A stretch of DNA of 64,000 bases from Lytechinus variegatus (GCF_018143015.1 NC_054743.1:63517244-63581243), one strand, 5' to 3'; shown: positions 34,201-43,328, counted from the stretch's first letter. The notes: generated by a model from the letters alone, not told the origin. Numbers and translations: made by a program.

Positions 34201-36690
34201 TAGTGCCTTGTATGCCATTAGCAAAATCTTGAAAGATATTCGTTGGCGAACTGGAAACCAGTGCAGATCTTTTAAGACAGGGTTGATCCTTGAAAATCTA
34301 GAATGACATTGTTATGTATTGTGCACAAACCTGTCTTCCATACATGGATTTGCAGCACCTATTCTCAGTTTCATAATCCTTTACGATCCTGCACGATTCT
34401 TTACAGTGACCACACGCATAGAATGCTGTAGACCCACACTGCAACTTTTTGATATGTCAGCCGATAGTTAAAGGCTAGGGATCGTTACGGTGAGAGGAAT
34501 TTGAAAGATCCTCTTTTTTGTCAGGAATACTTTTTTGGGTGGGGGGTAGAAGAAAGTTGGTATCTATACAGTAACGTTATTCCCTGATTTATTTTTATGA
34601 CCATTCGTCATCAGGACCTCGCAAGCAAAGGCCGCAGAGTGCGACCCAGAGGGCGGTAGAGCAGAAAGTTTTCTCTCTCCTACCACGGGAGCAGGACCAA
34701 GCTGCCAGCGAGGAAGAGGGATATGGGGATAGGGGCGAAGAGGTCTTTGCCCAACATAGCGGAGAGGAGGAGGAATATCTGGGCGGCTTGGACAACTATC
34801 TCAACTTTGATGATGAAGATTTTGATGTAAGTGAATCTTTTTTGAGCTGAAATTACAAGTTTTTTAAATACTTCAATTTAACCCTAATAAGACTGAGGGC
34901 CCCACCCCTCGACATTTTTGTCTCACCTGCGAAGCAAAGTGAGACTATAGGCGCCGCTTTTCCGACGGCGGCGGGGACGGCGGCGTCAACATCAAATCTT
35001 AACCTGAGGTTAAGTTTTTGAAATGATGTCATAACTTAGAAAGTATATGGACCTAGTTAATAAAACTTGGCCATAAGGTTAATCAAGTATTACTGAACAT
35101 CCTGTTAGAGTTTCATGTCACATGACCAAGGTCAAAGGTCATTTAGGGTCAATGAACTTAGACCATGTTGGAGGAATCAACATCGAAATCTTAACCTGAG
35201 GTTAAGTTTTTGAAATGTCATCATAACTTAGAAAATATATGGACCTAGTTCATGAAACTTGGACATAAGATTAATCAAGTATCACTGAACATCCTGCTTG
35301 AGTTTCACGTCACATGACCAAGGTCAAAGGTCATTTAGGGTCAATGAACTTTGGCCGAATTGGGGATATCTGTTGAATTCCCATCATAACTTTGAAAGTT
35401 TATGGATCTGATTCATGAAACTTGGACATAATAGTAATCAAGCATCACTGAAAATTTTGTGCAAGTTTCAGGTCTCATGATTAAGGTCAAAGGTCATTTC
35501 GGGTCAATGAACTTTGGCCGAATCGGGGGTATCTGTTGAATTACCATCATAACTTTGAAAGATTTTTGGTCTAGTTCATTAAACTTGGACATTAGAGTAA
35601 TCAAGTATCACTGAACATCCTGTGCGCGTTTCAGGTCACATGACCAAGGTCAAAGGTCAATGAACTTTGGCCAAATTGGGTGTATCTGTTAAATTACCAT
35701 CATAACTTTGAAAGTTTATGGATCTGATTCATGAAACTTGTACATAAGAGTAATCAAGTATCACTGAACATCCTGTTCGAGTTTCAGGTCACATGATCAA
35801 GGTCAAAGGTCATGTAAGGTCAATGAACTTTGGCCATGTTGGGGTTTTTTGTTGAATAACCATCATATCTCTGTAAGTTTATTGGTCTAGTTCATAAAAA
35901 AGGGAAATAAGAGTAACCATGTATCACTGAACATCTTGTGCGAGTTAGAGTAGTATTCAAAGTGAGCACTGCTGCTATATTGAACCGCGTGATGCAGGTG
36001 AGACGGCCAGAGGCATTCCACTTGTTTGTGATAAGTCTTCCCCTCGAAATTTTTGCCCGCGTCGCTCACTGACTTTTCACTTTCAAGTCTCGCGTAACTT
36101 TTTAGACCAAAATTGAGACCCCCGGGAATGTGTTTCTGAAATTACGCAACATTTCGTAAGTGCATGCAGACCCCAAATTGCTCAAAAACGTGAATTTGTG
36201 TACAAATCCAATGTTGCCTGTTTCCTTTTCAATTATTCAAATTAACTTGATGTTTGGGAATTCAACCCAATTCACAGTTTAATTTTCTCATCCAGGGTGG
36301 TGTGTCATAAAGTCGTTAATTTGTAAAGTCATTCGCGACTTTAACAGTGACTGAAAATGTTCTTACTGTGCCAAGTCACTGCGGTAGAGATATTTCTAGC
36401 ACAAGAAAGGTAAATCCAGTCATGCGCAAAGTTATCTTTAATTTATTATTATGAAAAGGCACCCATCTTTAATTATTCTTTATCCCCTTCTCAAACCCTA
36501 CCAGGACTATCTCAAACTAGGGCCCCTTGAACTCAAGCTGTTGAGCATAGAAGGCCACGCTAAACCCATCCACGAGCACAAGAAACTCTCAGTCAAAGAA
36601 GAGCAAGCCAAGCTCTCCGCGCCGGACGTCTGGCCGGTCACGGGGGACATGTTGAGGTCGGCCACCCGCACTTCTATGCAAGAGACTTGA
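16161..36690 (+). CDS. CCDC83: Coiled-coil domain-containing protein 83 (ten coding exons)
   Basis: Ten exons join in phase with GT-AG borders to give 445 residues: 16161-16270, 18145-18229, 20828-20996, 22639-22806, 25925-26016, 27083-27151, 28467-28588, 33413-33537, 34615-34826 and 36505-36690. The match to vertebrate CCDC83 as I remember it runs the whole length, for instance ERNERLKEEQ, VALKEKW, DNDWLKKE, RKFYLTQ and DYLKLGPLELKLLSIE. The N-terminus is a Lys/Gly-rich tail (residues 1-25), residues 30-270 are mostly coiled coil, and residues 330-384 are acidic. An acceptor at 16135-16136 lies 24 bases before the start, so a noncoding first exon is expected upstream. The molecular role of CCDC83 is poorly known; no enzyme motif is present. 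Introns carry many mobile elements, and an alternative acceptor for exon 2 exists at 18040. The gene converges with RIOX2 on the opposite strand. Confidence 0.93.
16516..16893. mobile_element. Palindromic MITE with ccctttcataaaccc ends
   Basis: The left end ccctttcataaaccc and the right end gggtttatgaaagggg are exact complements. Inner motifs (attatccgcat, gcggctaat) also occur on both strands. It is about 378 bp and lies in CCDC83 intron 1. Confidence 0.75.
17740..18000 (-). mobile_element. tRNA-derived SINE in CCDC83 intron 1
   Basis: On the minus strand the head reads agtggataagtcgccggac...ggttcgaatccc, then the common SINE body (cacccgggtgtagttaatgggtac), and it ends in aagcgctatactataaatag. 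Its head lies only about 140 bases before exon 2 and part of it was copied in a local duplication (see 18040). Confidence 0.75.
18040..18144 (+). other. Duplicate of the exon 2 acceptor and first part of exon 2
   Basis: The acceptor tttctcag and the next 35 or so bases (atcaatgtcaaagaaaatgc...) occur here and again 105 bases later at 18145, where the real exon 2 starts. The intervening sequence includes a piece of the SINE head (tgggatttgaacccccgg). The 105 bases are open in the exon 2 frame, so use of this upstream acceptor would add 35 residues without changing phase. Confidence 0.75.
18145..18229 (+). CDS. CCDC83: CCDC83 exon 2
   Basis: Residues 37 (split codon) to 65, INVKENALEEFMYEIK onwards. 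The acceptor is tatctcag and the donor agg|gtaaag. Confidence 0.88.
18327..18498. mobile_element. Palindromic MITE, gtgtttcataaagctgttcgtaa family
   Basis: The left end ggtgggtgtttcataaa is complemented at the right end by tttatgagacacccacc. Related copies lie at 36297-36468 and 39345-39528. Confidence 0.75.
18500..19760. other. CCDC83 intron 2, left part
   Basis: AT-rich intron DNA. No frame or repeat structure recognised beyond short AT runs. Confidence 0.4.
19763..20680 (+). mobile_element. LINE 3' fragment (CR1/L2-like), split by a TIR element
   Basis: The left piece translates as LQKLQNAAARLVTLSKKH and the right piece carries FAHAGPVLWNDVPL and SIDTFKRYLLRL in different frames. These are typical of the C-terminal end of non-LTR reverse transcriptases of the CR1/L2 type. 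Several stops and frame changes show it is dead. Positions 19888-20328 are an inserted element. Confidence 0.65.
19888..20328. mobile_element. Terminal-inverted-repeat element inserted in the LINE fragment
   Basis: Starts with ccagttcgtagttcc and ends with the complement aactacgaactgg. It interrupts the LINE reading at the position where related LINEs read HWLPV. The interior of 441 bp is noncoding. Confidence 0.65.
20828..20996 (+). CDS. CCDC83: CCDC83 exon 3
   Basis: Residues 66-121 plus one base, NERLKEEQLYHIKTLLKQ onwards. The acceptor is gcgatag and the donor gagg|gtaagt. This is the best conserved coiled-coil segment. Confidence 0.92.
21119..21583 (+). mobile_element. Noncoding modular element with AGGTCA repeats (second family)
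   Basis: Begins after a T-run with tgtgtacgcccgtcctagatg and ends near cgcccgccctcgccacattcttgttta. Two degenerate internal modules share ccttgtaaacaca/ataac, aggctcacataatttgg and an AGGTCA pair (aggtcaaggtca, aggtcaaagttca). The layout resembles the larger elements at 27290, 34920 and 37759. Confidence 0.55.
22639..22806 (+). CDS. CCDC83: CCDC83 exon 4
   Basis: Residues 122-177 with split codons at both ends, DMKNKISETIKQYEEDL onwards. The acceptor is cattttag and the donor agag|gttagt. Confidence 0.92.
22843..23239 (+). repeat. Left arm of a ~400-bp inverted repeat
   Basis: This is the near complement of 26210-26613, sharing for example ttcagtgtgaacatttttca, gatttcaagatttcac and tgtgtaattgctgagaaat. 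The arms face each other across CCDC83 exon 5 and the nested transposons of intron 4. Confidence 0.8.
23756..25362 (+). mobile_element. Tc1/mariner DNA transposon, inactive
   Basis: The element is 1607 bp, flanked by TA (23754-23755 and 25363-25364). Ends read cagttggggccagaagttta and the complement. A second inner repeat (ttaaaagtttacataca type, near 23955 and 25140) gives the long two-block inverted repeats of fish/invertebrate Tc1 elements. The transposase inside is broken. It lies inside a hAT-like element in CCDC83 intron 4. Confidence 0.9.
24315..25157 (+). pseudogene. Tc1-type transposase remnant
   Basis: The N-terminal helix-turn-helix part is open (MGNSKQYTKDLRQRAVDLHK...), then the frame shifts near 24550-24590. 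The central part continues in another frame (KARLKYANEH...GSIILWGCFAASGTGSL). About 50 residues that normally lie between these two motifs and hold the first catalytic Asp are missing. A second loss removes the stretch between QHDGDPKH and SPDLNPIENLW, which normally are some 20 residues apart. The second Asp and the final Glu motif are still visible. The copy cannot encode a working enzyme. Confidence 0.85.
25925..26016 (+). CDS. CCDC83: CCDC83 exon 5
   Basis: Residues 178-208, AHLERTLNIAKEEIKKETTE onwards. The acceptor is tttgaacag and the donor gag|gtgagt. It sits between the arms of a large inverted repeat. Confidence 0.9.
26210..26613 (-). repeat. Right arm of the ~400-bp inverted repeat
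   Basis: Inverted counterpart of 22843-23239. Similarity is high by eye, with scattered substitutions and a few small indels, so both are old copies of one dispersed element or one duplicated segment. Confidence 0.8.
26820..27000 (+). mobile_element. Degraded tRNA-SINE
   Basis: An A-box-like stretch (cattggataggtctctggac) and B-box-like stretch (ggtttaaatccc) are spaced as in a tRNA head, followed by the ttttccttgaaacccaggagt body. Confidence 0.4.
27083..27151 (+). CDS. CCDC83: CCDC83 exon 6
   Basis: Residues 209-231, KAIKTLDKFSAQEVIDNDWL onwards, phase 0 at both ends. The acceptor is cctaacag and the donor gag|gttagt. Confidence 0.9.
27290..28392 (+). mobile_element. Modular AGGTCA element, copy 1 (HINE/Helentron-like?)
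   Basis: The left end is GTCTCACCTGC after a T-run, and its exact complement GCAGGTGAGAC lies at 28360-28370, 22 bases from the right end. A GC-rich head with a cgg run follows the left end. The body is six degenerate tandem modules of about 150-190 bp, each with catcataact, a catgaaacttggac-type line, tatcactgaacatcct, a cacatgaccaaggtcaaagg line and gggtcaatgaact. No protein is coded. Asymmetric inverted ends plus tandem core resemble nonautonomous Helentrons (HINE, pearl, DINE-1); this assignment is inference. Confidence 0.75.
28467..28588 (+). CDS. CCDC83: CCDC83 exon 7
   Basis: Residues 232-271 plus two bases, LELHTEETISLQGEVERLER onwards. The acceptor is tttctag and the donor aag|gtgaga. 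Confidence 0.92.
28617..28908 (+). mobile_element. tRNA-derived SINE in CCDC83 intron 7
   Basis: The head is catggtttagtggttctgac, the body has cattcgacccaggtgaggtg and ggtacccggcaagg, and the end is aaagcgctatataaaaccag plus an ATT repeat. It starts about 30 bases behind the exon 7 donor. Confidence 0.75.
29093..29232 (+). repeat. 5' LTR
   Basis: Begins tgtttgggacttgaagat and ends ggagtccaaca; same sequence as 32742-32881. Confidence 0.9.
32742..32881 (+). repeat. 3' LTR
   Basis: Copy of 29093-29232, preceded by a purine-rich tract (aaaaggaagggaga) as expected for plus-strand priming. Confidence 0.9.
33413..33537 (+). CDS. CCDC83: CCDC83 exon 8
   Basis: Residues 272-313 with split codons, KFYLTQFEDNEDLNDGG onwards. 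The acceptor is ctattag and the donor caag|gtatgg. Confidence 0.9.
33829..34320 (-). mobile_element. LINE 3' fragment (CR1/L2-like)
   Basis: On the minus strand a frame reads GDRAFACAASTLWNGLPY and SIETFKLKLKNL, the typical C-terminal end of a non-LTR reverse transcriptase, and then runs into a 3' UTR ending gcgctatataaatcag plus an ATT repeat. The start of the element is missing. The end matches the SINE tails of this window. Confidence 0.7.
34615..34826 (+). CDS. CCDC83: CCDC83 exon 9
   Basis: Residues 314-384, GPRKQRPQSATQRAVEQKVF onwards and then an acidic part rich in Glu and Asp. The acceptor is gtcatcag and the donor gat|gtaagt. This exon is the least conserved with vertebrates. Confidence 0.9.
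34920..36026 (+). mobile_element. Modular AGGTCA element, copy 2
   Basis: Same ends and the same six modules as 27290-28392, very similar throughout. Five modules carry an intact AGGTCAAAGGTCA. It lies in CCDC83 intron 9. A ccctcga.attttt stretch occurs just before and about 13 bases after the element. Confidence 0.75.
36297..36468. mobile_element. Palindromic MITE, cataaag(c/t)tgtt family
   Basis: Diverged relative of 18327-18498, with ggtggtgtgtcataaag at the left and a decayed complement ending in aaggcaccc at the right. It ends about 36 bases before exon 10. Confidence 0.5.
36505..36690 (+). CDS. CCDC83: CCDC83 exon 10 (terminal)
   Basis: Residues 385-445 and the TGA stop. DYLKLGPLELKLLSIEGHAK is the most diagnostic match to vertebrate CCDC83. 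The acceptor is accctaccag. The 3' UTR end was not placed with confidence; an AATAAA at 37627-37632 is one candidate. Confidence 0.93.
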   Translation, partial: DYLKLGPLELKLLSIEGHAKPIHEHKKLSVKEEQAKLSAPDVWPVTGDMLRSATRTSMQET

Positions 36691-36961
36691 GCGGGTGCAG
36701 ACTGAATGGATTCATTTATTGAAATTGAAACCAGTAGGTTTTAAAATATGTATTTGATCAAATGTTCTTGTTCAAATTTGCACCGGCTGTATTAATATGT
36801 TTGGGATAATTATGAAATTGGGAACCACCGTTCACTTCGTACAGCAGCGCTTTATCCAGTCACACCCATTGGTTCCTTATTTCCACCTCCATTCACTTTG
36901 TACACAAGTGTGCACGTAAAAAACGTGTAGTTTCCCAAAACACGATTTGGCCAATTATAAC

Positions 36962-37042
36962 ATGCAACATTTATATAGCGCTTAATGCAATGTTTCTAAG
37001 CACTGCATACTATAACCCCCGCTTTAGCACAGCTACTCATAT
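36962..37042 (-). mobile_element. SINE 3' fragment
   Basis: On the minus strand this reads gctaaagcgggggttatag...gcattaagcgctatataaatg, the 3' part of the SINE family found elsewhere in the window. The tRNA-like head is absent. Confidence 0.55.
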
Positions 37043-37758
37043 TTATGATAGAAAGTTTATTGAGAGTCTTCTCTCACCAATGAGGTGGATTTCAGTATAA
37101 AATAATGTACATCAGAGAGGGAATTTAGTCAGATTCACAAGTTAACATTCGATCTAATTCAGTGGGTGATGGCGAGAAATGTCTTACACTATTCAAACCT
37201 TCCCCAGAAAGCTTTCAACATTCTTGCATTATCTATTAGTGTTTAACAATTCACAAGGAATGATATATTGCCTTATCATTGATAATCGAATACCCAAATA
37301 TGCAATATTATGCAACCCCAAATGTCTACTCTCTCTAATTATTTGTTTCCCTGACGTAGTTGCAAGCAAACTTCCAACATTTAAAAATGGAAGATGATAT
37401 GCATTCGCTAGAAGAGCTTCCTCTGAAAAAAAATCTATAGCAATGCTATTGTAATATGCAACAAAAACAATCATAATCTTTATGGCATAGTATTTCAATG
37501 TGTTGTAATAAAATGTATAGTTAAGAGTACAGTAGTACAATTATATGTGTGAATATTTATTGAAATGTTAATAGTTTTAATAGGAATTCACTTTGATGAA
37601 AAATTTGATTTAATCAAAGCAGATGAAATAAAGATGTGGTTTGGTGAATATCCGTGAATGAATAACAGAGTTATGAAGTTGGATTTCATGACATCCGAGA
37701 CAACAGCTACTCCATACGTCATGTTATATAAATTCAAGAAAATGGGATTTCGTTTTTT

Positions 37759-38706
37759 GTCTCACCTGCGAAGCAAAGTGAGACTATAGGCGCCGCTTTT
37801 CCGACGGCGACGGCGGCATCAACATCAAATCTTAACCTGAGGTTAAGTTTTTGAAATGACGTCATAACTTAGAAAGTATATGGACCTAGTTAATAAAACT
37901 TGGCCATAAGGTTAATCAAGTATTACTGAACATCCTATTAGAGTTTCATGTCACATGACCAAGGTCAAAGGTCATTTAGGGTCAATGAACTTAGACCATG
38001 TTGGAGGAATCAACATCGAAATCTTAACCTGAGGTTAAGTTTTTGAAATGTCATCATAACTTAGAAAATATATGGACCTAGTTCATGAAACTTGGACATA
38101 AGGTTAATCAAGTATCACTGAACATCCTGCATGAGTTTCACGTAACATGACCAAGGTCAAAGGTCATTTAGGGTCAATGAACTTTGGCCGAATTGGGGAT
38201 ATCTGTTGAATTCCCATCATAACTTTGAAATTTTATGGATCTGATTCATGAAACTTGGACATAATAGTAATCAAGCATCACTGAACATTTTGTGCAAGTT
38301 TCAGGTCTCATGATTAAGGTCAAAGGTCATTTAGGGTCAATGAACTTTGGCCGAATCGGGGGTATCTGTTGAATTACCATCCTAACTTTGAAAGTTTATG
38401 GATCTGATTCATGAAACTTGTACATAAGAGTAATCAAGTATCACTGAACATCCTGTTCGAGTTTCAGGTCACATGATCAAGGTCAAAGGTCATGTAAGGT
38501 CAATGAACTTTGGCCATGTTGGGGTTTTTTGTTGAATAACCATCATATCTCTGTAAGTTTATTGGTCTAGTTCATAAAAAGTGGACATAAGAGTAACCAT
38601 GTATCACTGAACATCTTGTGCGAGTTAGAGTAGTATTCAAAGTCAGCACTGCTGCTATATTGAACCGCGTGATGCAGGTGAGACGGCCAGAGGCATTCCA
38701 CTTGTT
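37759..38706 (+). mobile_element. Modular AGGTCA element, copy 3 (five modules)
   Basis: Same ends as copies 1 and 2, but one module (the fourth) is missing, leaving five and about 948 bp. Four modules keep AGGTCAAAGGTCA. It lies about 1 kb downstream of the CCDC83 stop. Confidence 0.75.
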
Positions 38707-39344
38707 ATAAAAACTGTTTTTGGGTGATACATTCTCAGACACGTCCTTTCATTATGGCCCCCTCCTATAAGAAAAATATTGTAAATCATCAAGTTCCATT
38801 TAGAAAATGGAATTATATTACATGACATATATGGGGGAGCTGCTCGCATATGATGTCACTAATTAAAAACTTGAAAAAATAAAGTCTTTGATGGATTTTC
38901 ATCAAACTGTTGTATATCAAGTACAAATTAACATGAACTTTACCTTTTATTTGCCAATATTTTTCTCTGTTGGGGGCTCTTATTTTTAAACCAACTTATT
39001 ATCAGGGTTGAGCTTCCCCTTCAAACCAATCTGTAGTCATGTTGTGTTATCATACTATCCAGGGTGTTTCATAAAGCTGTTCTTCAGCTTGTAGAAAACA
39101 AAAACATTGTGGAGACTGGAATATATGAAATATCAAAGTTAGCCTCAATTTGCAATCTTTTTTAATCAAATTTTTCACTCTATGACATATTTCAAATGAT
39201 TTCATTTAAATAATGGTAAATTACATATTTTGTACAATATTCAAGTCTTTTGTTATTTCACATTCAGCTTCATGAACCATCCCCAGGATTTATTCTTTAG
39301 TATTTTATAGGAACATAAGTGTACTAATATCCGTCCAGAGGGCT
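38707..39344. other. Intergenic DNA with half of a gtgacgtcatatgcgagcag MITE
   Basis: The stretch 38770-39025 (gagctgctcgcatatgatgtc...gagcttccccttcaa) matches one arm of the MITE at 42836-43328. Nothing else recognised. Confidence 0.45.
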
Positions 39345-39528
39345 GTTTCATAAAGCTGTTCATAAGTTAGGACGACTTTAAGAACAACTGGTGATCCTTT
39401 CTTGTGGTAAATGATATCCACCATTGAATGTTCATTTGGTGATTATTTAGCACATAAGAAAGGTTCACCAGTTCGTTCGCTCTTAAAGTTGCTCTAAATT
39501 TATGAACAGCTGTGATGATATGACCCCC
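39345..39528. mobile_element. Palindromic MITE, gctgtttcataaagctgttc family
   Basis: Left arm ctgtttcataaagctgttcat and right arm atgaacagctgtgatgatatg, with gttcttaaagt/actttaagaac type inner complementarity. Confidence 0.65.
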
Positions 39529-39655
39529 GGGCCCTGTATCGTAAAGCGCAACGATTGATCGTAAGGTTGATTTTTACAAGTGATCATACACAATAATGCA
39601 ATCAATCATAGACATCGGCCCAATAATCAATCACTAAGCTTCATGTTACAGGGCC
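39529..39655. mobile_element. Small MITE with gggccctgta ends
   Basis: Left end gggccctgtatcgtaaagc and right end gcttcatgttacagggcc; inner motif gattgatcgtaa/aatcaatca on both strands. Confidence 0.55.
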
Positions 39656-39659
39656 TAGC

Positions 39660-41390
39660 TATCATATGCATATTTCACCCTTGTGCAATGTGAAATCCTC
39701 GTATGCAAGGAATTACCATTTAAATAATCAAATCGTTCTAAAAGAGCAGTAAAACTTGGATATTTAAAAAAAATTACACTCAGTTTTGTAAGTATAGTAT
39801 TTGAAGTCTCTAAAAATTAGTTTTGGCTACACTTTTTACTATAATCACATAGCAAGCAGTACAGAGGTGAATTATAAAATGACACTGTCTGACCACATTG
39901 CCAATTTGTCTTAACTTTGCATTTTAAGGATTTAAAATCAAATGAACAACTTTCATTTTGTCATCTTACTTTTTCTCTCATTTTGCACTGAATCATTTTT
40001 CATTTTTCTGCTTGTAAGAAGTGATATTAAAATATTTTCGAGGGATTAAAGTCCCCTATAATTAGTTTTAAGCTGATATGCAAATGATGTATTTCTATCA
40101 TTTCTATAGAAAAAGCTTTAATTGTATACATGCATATGTGTAAATTTGAGATTATTTAAAATGGGGCAATGGAAAAATACATTTCGCATGTTATCTGTAT
40201 ACATATGTATAAAAGACTCGCTATTAAATTGTATATTCTTGAATTGTAGGTCTTTTGTCCCGTCTTGTATTTAATAAGTAAAACCTGTTTATAAATATTA
40301 TCAAAGGTATATTGCATAAAGTTCACCTACCAAGTATTTGGTTCAATTTCCATTTAGTCCATTAAAGTGATTGGTTAACATTGGTTTGACTTTTTAAAAA
40401 TATGAGCTAGAAGGTCACACTTGTCACCTGTGTCTGTGAGATGTTACAAAAATGAAGCCCAGAAAAAATTGCGTTCGAAAATAATTATTTAGTGCTTCAA
40501 AAATTGAAATAAAAAGTGACCGGAAACACCATCTTAATTTCATCCCATACACTATGTGTACTACTTAGGTGTCTATAAGACGCCTACCTGGTATTTACAA
40601 AATCGGGGTTTGCCTTGTAGTTTTAGCTTTTCATTCTCAGTAATGGTTGTTTTCAGGTCAACAATCTTGGTTTGAGAATTTTTTAAATCGGCTGCTCACA
40701 AAGTTAAATAATACCTTTAACCATTTTTATATAAATTTTCATTTAGGCTCTATCCCTTTTGTCCAAAATCCACATGGTCTGATATAATTCAGTCATTCTG
40801 GTTAGATGAAATCGTTCATGAACCAAGTTTTCACTTGACAAAGTGAAATAAAAGGCAGATGAAATGGAGACTGGACCATTTGGGCTGTTATGCACGTTTG
40901 CCTGCGTGTCCGGAAAGTCCAATATTAAGGCCCCCCCCCCTCAGAAAAAAAAAATTGTATTGAAGTAACGGTCATTGAAAAATGATGTGTAGGTAGTGCA
41001 TTTTGGGGGGCCTGTTTTTTTTTCAATCTGCATATATACCCAGACGTTGTGTGTTGGGACAATCTTGTTTGAACGGTCATTTGTAAAAGTTACCAAGCAA
41101 AATCTCATCAATTTTAGTCCAAAATGTTGGGCAATATCACAGAGAACAAACGTGAAGATTACAACTATTGAATGCATATTTTTATGTGTAATTCAAAGAC
41201 AAAAAAGAAGGCTACAAAATTTCAAAGAGTCCGGACACCCCACCCCCCTCCCATCCTACCACTACTTACACAAATACCCCCAACAGTCACATTCACACAT
41301 GCATACATGTACATACATGCATCTCACTGAAGACAGGTTCCTTTTGTTATAAAAGTAACTGGTTACCCATACACCCCAGCCCAAGATATC
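39660..41390. other. AT-rich intergenic DNA
   Basis: No coding exon recognised between the convergent genes here. The frame at 40996-41352 crosses simple acaCacatgcatacatg repeats and has no protein character. Confidence 0.5.
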
Positions 41391-41393
41391 TGA

Positions 41394-41631
41394 GCCCTGT
41401 TGTACAAAGAGTTACAATTGATCCGATCAATCGTACCTCTATGGAAATCCATCAGTGTCATAATTCTTTCTACGAAAAATTTGCACAATGTCCTTTTTAT
41501 GTAAAGAGAAACACAGTGAATTTTCAATATACATCACAGCTAGAAAATATTTTGAACAAATGTGCATAATAGATGTTGACGTTGCTGGCCGTCACTCTTC
41601 GTAACTCTTTGTAGAACAGGGCCCAGGATTG
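41394..41631. mobile_element. MITE with gccctgt..tacaaagagttac ends, copy 1
   Basis: Starts gccctgttgtacaaagagtta and ends taactctttgtagaacagggc. The body matches 44239-44513, including cacaatgtcctttttatg and atgttgacgttgctggccgt. Confidence 0.8.
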
Positions 41632-42520
41632 AAGCACCAATCAGACCCCATATACACAACAGATCAAAATATGAAACACCAATATTTTCAAGAATAAATG
41701 GTGACGTACATTTTTGATGAAAATATTTCAGTGAACATTCATCTTTGGACAATTCTGAGGAATGATCTCATTTTTCTGCCCACAACACTTCCTTTTTTTT
41801 CAATGTGATCGCAAAGTCAGTACGAGATGTAATACTGATACTATTGATAACAGTACAAACAAAAACCCTAAGGTAGGGGATATTTCTAGGGTAGGGCGGG
41901 TTACTACTATGCAACACATTTTGGGGGCCTAATTGGTTGGACGTATAAACTTTATGGAAATACCATCAATATTTTCTTTGCAAGCTTTGTACAAAAGTGT
42001 ATTTGATTAAATGTACTCACTGAAATGGTCGACACACAGAATATGACAAGGAAAGTTAAAATATTTTAGTTGAATGTTTTGCATTTTATTCATACAAACC
42101 TGATAGCAAAAACCTTTCAAAAAACACTTTGGCAATTCAAAAGCTGCTTGAATGTTGACATCAGTCAAAATGTCTATAAACTTAGCTTAAAAAGGATGAT
42201 TATTTTCATGATCTTTGCTCCATTTCCTACACCTAAAATTCCCTCTGTAATGAATCATAGAACTGGATTCCTTGGAGCGTTCTTTCTCCATAATATTGAT
42301 CGGGTTTTAAAATCGTGTACCTCAAAATTGACAAATTTTGAGGATGGCTCAGAAAAATGTGTATTTTTCAGTTATGACTATGAACTCACAACCTTCTTTT
42401 GTCCAGAAAAGATTCATTCCATGAATCGGGAAACTCTTTTCAGACAGGATGAGGTTGCCAGCATTGCCATAATTGTAAAATATGGCTTTTTTCTTTTTTC
42501 ATCTTGAAATTATTGCTTCA
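41632..42520. other. AT-rich DNA downstream of RIOX2
   Basis: A 145-codon plus-strand frame (42070-42507) is AT-rich, has no recognisable domain and no sign of splicing, and is not called. The RIOX2 transcript may end in or before this part. Confidence 0.4.
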
Positions 42521-42835
42521 TGTCCCTGACTTCTATATGACCCTTTATCCATTGCGACATAATCCTTTCTGACCTGATAATGCATACCCCTTTTTAATGA
42601 ACCATCCCCAGTCCAAGACTGCAACCAGACCTTCCGCCCACAGTGACATAATTATCTGCAACCTATAACCCAGTCCTTGACTTCTCTGCCAACAAAGACA
42701 CTACCCCTACATCAAGAATGATCTCCCATTCTGCAATGACTGCACCTTGAACTGTCTCCCATCATGGATTACAACCAGACCCTCTGCCCACAGTGACACA
42801 ATCATCTGCAACCATCTGCCAATTACAGGGGAAGT

Positions 42836-43328
42836 TCACCCTGACAAAAAGTTTATTGTAAAAATAGCAGAAAAAAATAATAAAAAATATTGACGAAGGT
42901 TTGAGAAAAATTCATCAAATAATTAAAAAGTTATTAGAATTTCAATTATTTGATTTGTGACGTCATATGCGAGCAGCATTCCTACATAGCGAATGGTAAA
43001 AAATCAACGAAATGTCATTTTCTCAGAAAATTGAAAATGGTTTTCACTGTAACTTTTGTATATCAATAGACAAATCGTTTCACACCCGATCATAAAAAGA
43101 AAGCAAAATGAAGTCATCAGGAACCATACAAAATTTGAAATTCATACATTTTATATTACATAACACATGGGGCAGCTGCTCGTTTATGACGTCACAAATC
43201 AAAAACTTTGAACTCTAATAACTTTCTTACTTTTTAACGGATTTTCCTCAAACCTTCACCAATATTTTTAACTATTTTTTCTGCTATTTTTACCACAAAG
43301 TTTTCTTCATTGTGAACTTCCCCTTTAA
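42836..43328. mobile_element. Palindromic MITE, caggggaagttcacc family
   Basis: Left end caggggaagttcaccctgac, right end gtgaacttcccctttaa. Both arms contain gtgacgtcatatgcgagcag or its complement. It is inserted in the RIOX2-derived array, so it is younger than the array. Confidence 0.8.

Noticed and set aside
27290-38706. CRISPR-like array because of regular repeats
   Set aside because: Units are 150-190 bp and degenerate, with no constant short repeat and spacer structure; the genome is eukaryotic.
42070-42507. 145-codon plus-strand frame downstream of RIOX2
   Set aside because: AT-rich, no domain, no splice support, and placed in the likely 3' flank of RIOX2.
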